Below, piece after piece: positions 39,444 to 49,300 of a stretch of DNA of 64,000 bases. A program made the position numbers and the translations under genes. The DNA comes from Ciona intestinalis (Eukaryota; Chordata; Ascidiacea; Phlebobranchia; Cionidae). The notes beneath the pieces were generated by a model, which did no database searches, had not been told where the DNA came from, and was given only the letters and a program-made list of their open reading frames with translations. The stretch lies in NCBI RefSeq assembly GCF_000224145.3, contig NC_020179.2, positions 3,127,885-3,191,884 of the forward strand. The letters run 5' to 3'. The first letter of the stretch is position 1, and every line of letters begins with the position of its first letter.

Positions 39444-42400
39444 TTGTTTTAATTTTTTATAACTTATACATACATTACATTTTAAAATAATCTAGATAGT
39501 TTTTTTTATATATAGCAGGGTGAGCAAAATGGGACACTTTTTCGTTCTATTTTCACACACATTTAGTAGTAAACACAAGAAACAAAGAACTTTCACGTCC
39601 CATTTAGTAGTAAACAAAGAACTTTCAATAAATTTTAAAACAGTGTCTTCACGACTTCCACAGACCGTTGTAAATTGTTTAAAACACGATCAGGATATTT
39701 GAATATTATATGTTTAAGGTGCTTTGTTCGACTATACATTAATAAAGCAGGTCTATGCCTTATATACCAACAGAACAATCTAGTGCAGTAATTTTCCAAA
39801 CATTTCAGAGTAAATCTGACCAAGAAAAGCTCACACTGAATCTACTAAAGGAAATATCGTTGAAAAAATATGATACAGACCAAGCTTTACTACTTTGTCA
39901 AATGAGTAACTTTAGGCCTGGTATCTTGTTCTTGTATGAGGCCTGTGAACTGTAAGTATCAGTGATTTATTTAAAGTACTGTGTTATTTTTTTGACAGTT
40001 TTTAGCAACAATGTAAAGCCGACCAAAATCGTCGCTGCTATCATTGTGGGCGTATGTGTCTTTGAGCAAGACACTTAACGACAATTGCTCCATTGTAGTG
40101 GTCACTAATGGGTTGCCTAAATTGGCAGCCCTCCTAAAAAACAATTCAAGTTTATAAGAGCATGCTGCACACTTCTCTTGTTATAACGACTGTCATTTTC
40201 CGGCCACAGGACAATAAAGTAAGTTACATTACATTCAGGTACCAACAGATCCTACGTTATCATATGGACCATGAATCCCATGGTTTAGTTGTTGAGACTT
40301 GTAGGTCTTATGGAGAGAAAGACCCAACATTGTGGCAACAAGCACTTACATATTTTGCTAGACAAAGAGATGTGGATTGCAGACAGCACATCACACAAGT
40401 CCTAGCTCATATCCTTTTTAAGTGGTGTTTAGTTTGTGTTGTATAAACTGGTGCTATGGCAAAGTGTTTAGCCCGACTGCCTAACCCAGAGTTTATCGGT
40501 TCAAGGCTCGCCTTTGCTACTTTAAGCAAGACAATTAATGAAAATTGTTCTAACTCAGTGCTAGTTGTCTTAAATTGTCCGACACATATTACAAATAAAT
40601 GAAAAACTTTGTCTAAAATAATTACCAACAAAGTTACATTACTGGTAAATCTTAAGCATGAGGTGTGTTAAACAAAACACCCATGTTATAACGACTGTTG
40701 TTGCCACTCCATCTAAGAATTAATAAGTCTATTCAAAATAAGTTGATCCTGACATATATTTTAGGTTTTGAATGGTTTATTTTTAAGCCATAACAGTTGT
40801 ACATAACTTTAATTTTTCTTGGATAATTTAATTTTTTTTGTTTTAATTTTTATAACTTGATTATTCTTGAAGAATTTTTAAAAATATGCTTTGTTGAATT
40901 CGGTTTAATTTCCTAACCCCTTGCTCACATATTGAAAAGCATAATCTGGTTCCACCATTACTGGTTATTCAGATGCTTTCAAAGAATTCTACAGTTACTT
41001 TGGGAGTTGTTAGGGTAAGTTAAAACTATAAGAGTAATGTGGTAAGGGTATAGGCCTCTTTTTTTAGGGAAATCTAGAATGACATTGTTAAAATACAGTT
41101 ACACTTATAGTTAAAAAACATAAGGATTCTCATTGAAAAATGTGGTGAATGCAGTACATTATATTAACAAAATTTGGAACGACTTTGTCAAAACACAGTT
41201 AGACTCATAGTTAAAAAACATAAGGATTCTCATTGAAAAATGTGGTGAATGCAGTACATTATATTAACAAAATCTGGAATGACATTGTCAAAATATAGTT
41301 AGACTTGTACTTAAAAGACCTTTATTAGTTAAATGTAGTGAATGCAATACACTTAAGTTTTGCTTGCTTGTATAGACACCTAACAGCAGGGAAAATGTTG
41401 TATTGGCTGTAAAATGTGGTGCTAAAACATATGATGTCACCCTTGTTTTAAGAGTTTAATGTTGGGCTGAAATGCAACCCCTGCCACCCCTGAAGTTACG
41501 CCTATGTATAAAACAAGCTTGCAGTGATAATTATAGAAGAAAGAAGTTATTTTGATTGACATATTATGTTTAACATGTTTTGTTTGTTTTTCAGGATTAT
41601 ATATTAAGAAGGGTTCGACAGGAAAGTGAAGAAATTGAAAAATGTGAAAAATCAATTTCTGAATATCAAGAACAAACCGAAGATATGAAAAAACACATTG
41701 AACAAATGAAAACAAGGTGTGGTGTCAATGTTAAATAAAAAGTTAATCATTTATCTTGGCATGGCAAATGGAAAAACAACAAGAGTTATAACATGGGTGT
41801 AAATACACACATGCCCACAGGGGTGGCAATATTGAGTCTTGAACCTAATATATATGGTGCCGGCACAGTTGGATAGCGCGCCTGCCTCTAAGCCAGAGGT
41901 AATGGGTTCAAGGCTCGTCAATGCTATCATTGTGGGCGTATGTGTCCTTGGGCAAGACATTTATCGGCAATTGCTCCAACCCACTGGTCACTAATGGGTT
42001 GCCTAAATTGTCAGCCATACATAAAACAAAAAAATAACCAGCTACACAGTTACATAGTAAGCTGGCACGAGGTGTATGAAACAGAACACCTATGTTATAA
42101 TAAATGTCATTTTCCGGCCACGCGAGGATAAGCAATTTACCCTTATTCATTCGTATTGGTTAAGAGACAAGGTATTAGAGATAACTTTAAATAATATTAC
42201 CTTTAAATTCCAGTGCCACAATATTTCAAGAAACAAAGTGTGCAGCATGCTCTTATGAACTTGAATTACCCGCTGTACATTTTCTCTGCCAGCATGCCTT
42301 TCATATGCAGTAAGTACATTGACATTAACCCAAGCATATTAGTATGCTCTTTACTCCAACCTAGTGGTCACTATTGGGTTGTCCAATTTATCAGCAATAC

Positions 42401-43817
42401 ATTTAAAAAATATCACCATAAAGTTACATATGTGATAGCTTGTAAGCGGGCATGAGGTGTGTGAAACAGAACACCTGTGTTATAACAACTGCCCACCACA
42501 AAGAGATAAGTGAAACTCATTCATTTTCTCATTATTTTTGCAGTTGCTTTGAAAGCTATGCTGACAGTGACACAGAATGTCCTGTGTGTTCTCCAAAAAA
42601 TCGAAAGATCTTGGAAAGTTTACGAGAACAAGAACAGGTTTGAATAGAAATTCTAAGCAACCTTATGCTTGCTGCCGAGCTGTAGCAAAATTTCCCTATT
42701 GTATATTATATGGCAATTGTATAACATGTTTAAAATAGAGTAAGGTGGGAAAATGGGACATATTTTCATTCTATTTTCTCTTCCCATCTGGTACTAAATA
42801 GAGAACATTCAAAGAATTATAAAACCGTATCCTCACGAATCCCATAGATCGTTGTAAATTGTTTAAAACACGATCAGGATATTTAGGTAGTATGTCCTAA
42901 AGGTGCCCATCTTTCCCCACAGTACTATATTATTATTATATCATAGACTCTTGCAAGTAGTATGGCATTGCATGAGCAATTCAACAATCAACTGAAACGT
43001 TCTACAGATGGTTTCTCTGTAATTGCAGACTTCTTTTCCAAAGGAGTTTTTAACAAGGTAAACTTTTCGTTAACACAGTACCTTGAAAATTTGGACAATG
43101 TAGGGTTATTGTCTAACAGGGATCAGTTAATAAAAAACTAAAACAATTTATGCACGCTTTAGTTTCTATTAGAATACTAACTTAATAATAATTAAACGTA
43201 AATATCTCGTTTGACTGTTGTTTTGTCGCTATACCTTGTCTTTTCCTTTTAAATATTTTTAAATCTTTATTAACATGGAGAAAATTAAGTTATTGTTATT
43301 CTTAACAACTACTGGTACAGTATTTAAATAGTTAGGTAGTAAAGTGTGCATTTCTTTACTTCTATAGGCGCCAAACCTGGGGTGGCAGGGTATGTAGGTT
43401 TACCCTAGATTTTCTGCACTATATCAATCATAATATACCAAAAATAATAGGTTAGATTTGTTTTATGAGAATGTCCATCTAACTATACCTCTTTAGGCAC
43501 TTTTGTTTCTGTTAGAAGATCAACTTGATGTAAATGGCTCGTTTGTCTGCTAGGTGTAGTGACCACGCTTATTTTCTTCCAACTAAATGTAAATATGTTT
43601 TTAACCCTAAGCGCGGTTTAACAACTGTTTTTTTATACTATATCCTGTCTTAAGTCATTATAAAGGTATAAAATTGATTTCTGTTAAAATACAGATTACT
43701 TTGGTAACTGACAGCGACTCAAGCTCAAAGGGAGCATCTGGTGGCCCTGGATCCCATGGTATTGATCCAACATTACAGAAAGAGTTGTTAATGATGCAGC
43801 AAGCAAACCGCAGATAA
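30589..43817 (+). CDS. VPS11: VPS11, HOPS/CORVET tethering subunit, 942 aa
   Basis: Twenty-five exons: 30589-30603, 31179-31305, 31735-31856, 32490-32612, 32869-32966, 33422-33572, 34109-34250, 34656-34740, 35113-35174, 35359-35480, 35817-36008, 36588-36734, 37120-37232, 37433-37511, 37862-37949, 38369-38502, 38897-38980, 39809-39951, 40239-40408, 40929-41014, 41595-41716, 42214-42309, 42544-42637, 42947-43057 and 43695-43817. They total 2829 nt, and the product is about the length of human VPS11. VPS11 is a core subunit of the endolysosomal tethers HOPS and CORVET. Visible parts are an N-terminal beta-propeller (WRRFTFFNK, NPVIKVWNMDK, RGPCFAF), a clathrin-like helical repeat region (FTQYGDHLYSKGDFDGA, KLEPSYIIRK-like), a coiled coil (about residues 800-840) and a C-terminal RING-H2 (CAAC, FLCQHAF, HCFESYAD, CPVC). 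Introns 2 and 19 are AT-AC; the other 22 are GT-AG. The ATG was chosen because its 5-residue exon gives MAFTQ-WRRF, as in orthologues. Confidence 0.97.
30664..31112. mobile_element. hAT-type non-autonomous element in VPS11 intron 1
   Basis: A 449-bp element with perfect terminal inverted repeats of 21 bp starting TAGGGATGCACATTACAGAA, flanked by the 8-bp target duplication CCAATAGA (30656-30663 and 31113-31120). Subterminal GAATCTAGAATT and GAATTC-like short repeats are present. There is no coding capacity. The 8-bp duplication and TAGGG-type ends point to hAT. Confidence 0.92.
31306..31734 (+). other. U12-type AT-AC intron 2 of VPS11
   Basis: The intron starts ATATCCTTTTTT, which matches the U12 5' splice site, and has TTCCTTAAC at 31715-31723, a perfect U12 branch site. 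It ends in AC 12 nt after the branch adenosine. Joining C-terminal ...IFG to DSNGFVHMV across it restores the propeller. The nearby AG (31738) would instead lead to an in-frame stop. Confidence 0.93.
31968..32100 (+). repeat. Dispersed repeat, 'AACAACTGTTGTTTTGTCGC' family
   Basis: Shares AACAACTGTTGTTTT, CGCTATAT, TCGCTACCGTA and TTATTATTA-type ends with copies at about 36436-36560, 43213-43290, 43560-43680, 49008-49170 and, inverted, 61180-61255. Longer copies start with ACCACGCTTATTTTCTTCCAA. This looks like the 3' portion of a SINE- or LINE-like element; the class is not established. Confidence 0.6.
32140..32390 (+). repeat. Dispersed repeat ending GACCTCACCCACATAGAATA
   Basis: Shares GTAATGGGCC, TGGCCTAAATCC and GACCTCACCCACATAGAATA with 34895-34985. 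Shorter copies lie near 51540-51602 and 51830-51872, and inverted ones near 1572-1612 and 61640-61685. It is a third, less common interspersed family in this window. Confidence 0.55.
32983..33185 (+). mobile_element. MITE family A, VPS11 intron 5
   Basis: Begins 17 nt after the exon 5 donor and is followed by an (AT)n run. Confidence 0.83.
33240..33405 (+). repeat. SINE 3' part, VPS11 intron 5
   Basis: Sense copy that ends GTTACATTCATTCG about 23 nt before the exon 6 acceptor at 33421. It follows an (AT)n run (33187-33213) and a MITE. Confidence 0.75.
33709..33899 (-). mobile_element. MITE family A, VPS11 intron 6
   Basis: Intact, followed about 30 bp later by the SINE that abuts exon 7. 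Confidence 0.82.
33930..34100 (+). repeat. SINE 3' part, VPS11 intron 6
   Basis: Sense copy with the tail ATTCATTCATTCATCC ending about 9 nt before the exon 7 acceptor (34108). Confidence 0.8.
34305..34602 (+). repeat. tRNA-derived SINE, reference copy (VPS11 intron 7)
   Basis: The 5' head resembles a tRNA, with GGCGCAGTGG (A box region), GGTTAGCGCA and GGTTCAAGGCT (B box). The body reads GTGTCCTTTGGCAAGACACT and CCAGTGGTCACTAATGG, and the 3' part GGTGTATGAAACAGAACACC and GTTATAACAACTGTC. The tail is ACATTC-rich. Copies elsewhere end in (ATTC)n. It lies in sense orientation and ends about 55 nt before the exon 8 acceptor. Confidence 0.88.
35505..35806 (+). repeat. SINE, VPS11 intron 10
   Basis: Nearly complete sense copy (GCCTGCCTTTAACCCAGAGG head, GTTACATTCAATTCATT tail), ending about 10 nt before the exon 11 acceptor (35816). 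Confidence 0.85.
36738..36988 (-). repeat. SINE, VPS11 intron 12, antisense
   Basis: Antisense copy starting 3-4 nt after the exon 12 donor. It lacks the tRNA-like head and is followed by a sense SINE 3' fragment (about 37000-37095) near the exon 13 acceptor. Confidence 0.75.
37960..38278 (-). repeat. Full-length SINE, VPS11 intron 15, antisense
   Basis: Minus-strand copy with head (CAGCGCCTGTAACCCAGAGG read on the minus strand) and tail. It lies directly after the exon 15 donor. Confidence 0.82.
38578..38860 (+). repeat. SINE, VPS11 intron 16
   Basis: Sense copy with head GCGCCTGCCTTTAACCCAGA and a shortened tail, about 40 nt before the exon 17 acceptor (38896). Confidence 0.8.
39220..39440. 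repeat. (CATA)n tracts and duplicated flanks around the VPS11 intron 17 gap
   Basis: Left of the gap, ACATACATAC repeats (39222-39242) are followed by a truncated MITE ending GTTTAGTAGTAA-like sequence. Right of the gap the same order recurs: a longer (CATA)n tract (39398-39440), then the MITE from about 39515. Confidence 0.8.
39348..39397. other. Assembly gap (50 N) in VPS11 intron 17
   Basis: Exactly 50 N, with about 130 bp of matching sequence on both sides. It does not touch an exon. Confidence 0.98.
40020..40238 (+). repeat. SINE whose tail forms the exon 19 acceptor of VPS11
   Basis: Sense copy whose 3' end, AAAGTAAGTTACATTACATT, runs directly into CAG at 40236-40238. The acceptor of exon 40239-40408 therefore lies inside or at the edge of the SINE tail. 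Confidence 0.82.
40409..40928 (+). other. U12-type AT-AC intron 19 of VPS11
   Basis: Begins ATATCCTTTTTA, has a TTTCCTAAC branch site at 40909-40917 and ends in AC 12 nt after the branch adenosine. Splicing rebuilds the conserved VLAHIEKHNLVPPLL. It contains a SINE (about 40445-40720). Confidence 0.92.
41071..41350 (+). repeat. 100-bp tandem repeat, VPS11 intron 20
   Basis: Two nearly identical 100-bp units (starting about 41071 and 41171; internal GGATTCTCATTGAAAAATGT) and a decayed third from about 41271. Non-coding. Confidence 0.85.
41857..42150 (+). repeat. SINE, VPS11 intron 21
   Basis: Full sense copy with head GCCGGCACAGTTGGATAGCG and B box GGTTCAAGGCTCG. The tail ends about 58 nt before the exon 22 acceptor. 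Confidence 0.85.
42340..42533 (+). repeat. SINE 3' part, VPS11 intron 22
   Basis: Sense copy lacking the head. Its tail ACTCATTCATTTTCTCATT sits about 10 nt before the exon 23 acceptor (42543). Confidence 0.75.
42736..42930 (+). mobile_element. MITE family A ending 16 nt before VPS11 exon 24
   Basis: The right end CATCTTTCCCCACAGTAC sits at the place of a polypyrimidine tract for the acceptor at 42946. It also contains a cryptic CAG. Confidence 0.83.
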
Positions 43818-43901
43818 TTTAATTATTCCCCTACCAGTTCTATTGCAATTACTCATTGAATTGAATATATAGACAGTATATCATGTGTGAGCCATTTTTA
43901 A

Positions 43902-44077
43902 TATATAGTAGGGTGGGGGAAGAGGGGACACGGACACCTTTAGCATATTATATGGTAATATCCTGATAAGGTTTTAAATAATTAATAACGGTCTATGGGA
44001 GTTGTGAGGATACGATTTTATAACTCTTTGAGTTGACTACCAAATGGAAAACCCATCTTCCTCCACCCTACTGTATA
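43902..44077 (-). mobile_element. MITE family A in the VPS11 3' flank
   Basis: About 85 nt after the VPS11 stop, so it is probably part of the 3' UTR. Confidence 0.8.
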
Positions 44078-44089
44078 TACAATTCTAAG

Positions 44090-44230
44090 CCTATACACCC
44101 AGAGGTTTTGGGTTCAAGGTGCTTCAATGCTACCATTGTGGGCGAATGTGTCTTTGGGCAGGACATTTAACGCTAATTGCTTCAACCCAGTGGTCACTAA
44201 TGGGTTGTCTAAATTGGCAGTCATTCATAA
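44090..44230 (+). repeat. SINE 5' half downstream of VPS11
   Basis: Has the B-box region GGTTCAAGGTGCTT and the body up to GGGTTGTCTAAATTGGCAG, then stops. A MITE (43902-44077) lies immediately upstream. Confidence 0.7.
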
Positions 44231-44431
44231 AAACTAAAAAAAATTAAAAAAACTGTTTTACTAGAACTATATATTATAATAAATTCAGTTTATATTGTAA
44301 GGTATTCACGTATTATACTACCACTACCCAATAAGTAAATCACAAACTGATTCATTATAAGTAATAATATAAATCATCCCATTAAACATTACATAACTAT
44401 TTACTTGATTTTCTGCTTCGGAAATTTTTGT

Positions 44432-44437
44432 AATAAA
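44432..44437 (+). terminator. Candidate poly(A) signal downstream of VPS11
   Basis: AATAAA about 615 nt after the stop; another occurs at 44533-44538. A MITE and a SINE lie between the stop and these hexamers, so an earlier non-canonical signal is also possible. Confidence 0.3.
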
Positions 44438-45165
44438 ATTCTCAATGTTTATTTATCACAAAACAACTTTGGAAAATATTATACAAATGTTGTTATACGC
44501 CTTGTTCAATTCTTTTGTTGTTGTGCAATTGCAATAAATATGTAACCTATCTATTTCCACTATGTTTAATTTGTTACATCAAGAAAATCAAGTCAATATT
44601 GGCTTTTAAAAGTTTAAACCATTTAGCGTTGAACTTATATTACCATAGCAAAACAACGTATAGGCTCCATTCATTTTGACAGCTTACGAATTGTAAATAA
44701 TATGCTGTTACAATTTGGGTAAGCAGGCAACTAAGAAATAATTTTTAGTAGCCATTTGGGTGCTCTTCGTTTAAATAAGAATGTAAACCACATATGCCAA
44801 TACATTAATCGATTTTGCGCTGTTTTATGTCCAAACAGGAGTCTAATAATTTGAACCCAGTATTGGAATAAAATCGATGTTAAATTAATCCTAACAAAGC
44901 CAAGCGACGTTTAGTTGTTTAAAATACAAGGAAGAAAAAACCGCAACGACGTGCTAAATAGGTCGCACCAATTTGAAAAGCAGTCAAACAGCGATAGTCT
45001 GCTGCTGGATTAAATAGCTCCTAGCACAGATAGTAAATGCAGGATTAAGGAGACGTCAAGCTGTAGTTTTGCAATTCAGCAATTCGAAAAAGTCGTAGAT
45101 CCATCGATCGTCAACTTTTAATGAAAATAAATTAACGAATTAATTTCGATACATCGATCGCGTAT

Positions 45166-46089
45166 TGCGCACGACAAAGCTATGGTGCACACGACACTTC
45201 TAGGAATTGTCGCCGCATGCCAGCTGGTTTAGTGCGGATGAACCAGCATGCTGAGGCGCAGTGTCAGCAGCGTTTACATAGCAGTGCAAGTCAGCGAAAA
45301 ACTAATAAAGACGATGCAGTTAAAGCGCATCATTAGTGAGTAAACTTGATGTGTAAAAGTGTGTTAATTAATCTTTTACATATATGACTTGCAATCTTAG
45401 AATTACACGAGTGATGTTTGATAAGTGTCATGCTGTAGCGGGTATAAGTCGCTTTTTCGTGGCCGCAGTCGTCGCGGTACAAATTGTGAATTGAGTCGAG
45501 GTTAAATAAAGATAGGAAATCGGATTACGAAACCCAAAGCGTCAGCTTTTGTTCCAAATGTTTGAACCGTGTGCACGATAATTCGAAACCAGCGGTACGG
45601 TTCGAATAAATTTGTGTTACCTTTTTCGCTCAGACCAAATTACTAGTTTGCGGTTCTCTTGGCTTGGACGAAAGAGCATAAAACGAATCTGACGCACGCT
45701 TTTGACCCCCGCTCGAATGTAGGACACTTATGTTTACTTTGCTGATTCAGATGCGCGTTGGTTTTGTATGCTCTTGAATGTGAACCTATATTTTACGTGT
45801 ATGCTGTGTGGGCAGAGTAATTGTTTCTAATTAATCACACAGCAAGAAAGGAATGGCAGGAACCCTTCTTGACAACCGTTTGCGCACGGCACCACAACAG
45901 TGTCGTGCCCAAAGCTTTCAATAGGGAACATAGCTGTATATTGGTAAAGCCGGCGTGGGTGCAGACGCTAGGTAGCCAATAGCTATGTCATCGGTGTCAC
46001 AACCAGAACGCGTCTGGCGCATGTTCGTCGTTTTGTTCTTTTACGTCGCTCTCACTGCCTGTTACAGTCGGTGAAAGAATAGGTGTGCA
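45166..46089 (+). promoter_or_regulatory. Cluster of candidate metal-response elements upstream of ZnT1
   Basis: Heptamers fitting the MTF-1 site TGCRCNC occur at 45166-45172, 45186-45192 and 45881-45887 (plus strand) and at 45569-45575 and 46083-46089 (minus strand). Vertebrate ZnT1 is induced by zinc through MTF-1 and such sites, so the cluster fits the gene. Binding is inferred. Confidence 0.45.
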
Positions 46090-46350
46090 ATCCAGTTTCG
46101 TCGTAAATTATTTACAACAGCATTAGATGGATAACGGTTTGTACCGGCTAGTCGGCTATCAAGTATTGTATTTGCGCAACCGGTACAGATATTATACAAT
46201 TAAAGTGCAGACGTAGACAGTTTACTCTGCATACATTGATACATACACAGACAGTTTAAATAATACAAAATGTAACTTTCGTTTCACTTATTCAGCAGGT
46301 GCTACTTTAGGGCCATATTTTCAGTCGTTTTTGAAGCTATTTCAGTCAAA

Positions 46351-49300
46351 ATGGATTTAGCTAATTCAGAAGAAAGACTGAAAGAGCAAGAATCTCTAAT
46401 GGACAGTGCACAAGAAAATCATGGATTTTGTGGAAAAATAGTTCGGACTAAAACATCGAGGCTTTCTTCAATGCTTGGTCTTATTGTTGTGTATTTCTTG
46501 GCTGAAGTAGTTGTAGGTAAGTAGTGATAATACATTCTATTCTGCATATGTGAAGTCATATAGGGTGTGACTTAAGGTTTGGGCCAAAGTTGGCAAAATG
46601 TAATATTAATATTTTAGGCCATAGTTGGACAATAGTATTTAAGCCAGAGTAGCCTAAAAGTAGTGTAATCTTACTGTTTAATTTTTATTTATTTGCTTGT
46701 TATAATGTGACAATATTTTGCAGGTCACCTTACAAGCAGCTTGACATTGATAGCAGATTCTTTCCATATGTTATCAGACGCATTATCATTGATAGTTGCA
46801 CTTATAGCTGTGCGTATGAGCAAACGTGATGCACAGCAGTCCATAACACCGTGGCCCTCAAAGCAAGCATACTTTAACACCTTTGGTTGGGTTCGATTTG
46901 AGGTAATTTTGTTCTAAACCAGTGGTCCATTATGATTCTCAGACACACATTAAAAAAACATTTTTAAAACACCTAAAACATAATCACCCAAAAAGGTCTT
47001 GTAAGCTAGCATGAGGTGTGTGGAACAGAACACCCTTGTTATAGCGACTGTCGTTGACTCGTTGCCCCGCCACGCCAGTTTAAAACAAGTTTCGTTCATT
47101 TATAACAGGCTATGCTCAAAGGCTAGATTATAGGTCATTTGCATTCATTGTTTTCACATTAAATATATTTCCTTTAAATGAATGCATCATACATTTTACT
47201 GCAACAGTCTGTTATTTCCTGTTTGCCATGTTGTCTGCCTCAGGCACTTTGTCCTTAATTGCTCTCTGCTATTGAATATATAAATGATGTATTGCGAGTT
47301 TGTGACACATTTTTTCCACAACTTTTATTAAATGTACCTTTATTTTAATTAAAAATTACATTTAGTAACTTTTTTCTTCAACTTTATATATAATATTGCT
47401 TTTGCTTTTAATATACTGTTATTTCAAAGTCACATTTTTTAACTTAATTCTCTTCAGGTTGTTGGTGCTCTTATAAATGCCACGTTTCTTCTTGCGCTTT
47501 GCATTTCAATTATGATGGAAGCAATTGAGAAATTCTACGATCCAGGTCTGATTTCTCAGCCTGAGCTTGTACTAGCTGTTGGCGGAGGTATGAGTTTTAT
47601 TTATAACACTAAATCTCATATGAAAAACACTTTGTTAAACTCTTTTTTGTGGAAGATACACTATACATTAAATATATATAAATCGTTAAGTGCATGAATT
47701 ACCCTCGAACAAATTGCTTAAATTTTGCTGAAGCATTTTATTGCAAAAAGTGCTTAGCATTGGTGTAGACTGTAGAGTTTGGCAGTTATGTGAAAGGGCA
47801 GCATACACGCAAACGTAATTAAGCTCATATGTATCGTAACGCAATAGTTGTGCCCTCTACGCGAAACTTTTCACAATATGTCATCGTTTAACTTGCAAGT
47901 GTAAATATCACTCGATATTTTAAAAAGGGCGTTATTTACATATTTATAAACAAAACGATTTAGCGTTGTAATATTCATGAATGTAAGTCAAATTTTAACA
48001 CATTTCTTTACAAAGTTAATTTGCTAATTGCACCGTCGAAACTTTATACGTGCGTGCATTAAATAGGAGTAACGAATTCGAAAATCGGTAGAAGTGTGCT
48101 GCACGCCCTTACTTTACGCCAGTGGTGCATATTATAGGTAAAAATGTGCATAAGTTTATTTTCGTAAACAATTTTTTTTATACTACAGATTTGCTAAAGC
48201 CTTTTGTTAAATTCGTTCATTATTTCTGTCAGATTTCGTGCTTATTGTGGAATCATCACTTAAAGTTTGCTTAATCTACAGGTGGTTTGTTAATCAATGT
48301 AATCGGATTAGTGTTATTTGGTGGTCACGCTCACGCAGGCCATGATCATGGTCACGGGCACAATCACGGTCACGATCACAGTCACGGTCACGAACATGAA
48401 AATGGTAATCATCATACCCATTCACATCATGCAGAAGTGAGTAGGCTGAATCTAAATGCTTCTAAATCATTATTTATTAAGTAGTAAATCACCATGTAAT
48501 TGCGCGAACTGGTGCCCTAATTAAATTGCTGTTTATCTTATATGGAAAATTTATTTTTATACTTTTCGGCTAAAATAACATTCAAGCTAAAAATATTTTG
48601 GTGAGAATTTCCCTAAAAAATTAGTTATTTAATATGTTTGGTAGTAATAACCGCAGAAAATATTAGTTTCTGTGAATTCTGACTCAAGTAAAAAATATTA
48701 TGTAATTTCCTATACGTGAAGTTTCTTACACTACCAATTCTTATAACTCTGTAATATTTTGTTTATATTAAACAGACTACCAACAGTTCTGCTGAAGAAC
48801 ACATGAATATGAAAGCTGTGTTTCTGCACGTTTTGGGCGACGCTCTGGGCTCTGTTATTGTTATGATAAGCGCAACAATTATATATCTTGTACCGGTAAG
48901 AATTAAGTCACTCAAAATAAGTTTTAGTGTGGTACTTTCTAAGAAATTGCAGTAATTCAGTTTCATTGGTCCAAATTTCTTTTTAAAACCCTTTTTTTAT
49001 GTAGGTGTAGCGGCCACACTTATTTTCTTCCAACTAAAATGTAAATACGTTTAAGCATGTTTTAACAACTGTTGTTTTGTCGCTATATCGGGTATGTTCG
49101 TTTAAAAAATCACTAAATCTTCGCTACCGTAATTAAATAGACAAATAAAGTTATTATTATTATTATGTTTTGTAATTTAGTTACTACAAAGTATGAATAT
49201 ATATATATATATATAAATAGAAAATTTTATCCAAAATTTCGGGTAGCTTTTAAAAATCATCTCTAATTTAAAAATCTCAAACTCTGTTAAAAAAATCAGA

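Larger units (their letters stand above)
44240..46350. other. VPS11-ZnT1 intergenic region, repeat-free
   Basis: About 2.1 kb with none of the MITEs or SINEs that fill the rest of the window, and with more CpG from about 44900 on. It contains the upstream region of the zinc exporter and several metal-response-element heptamers. No exon was recognised, although a 5' non-coding exon is possible. Confidence 0.55.
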
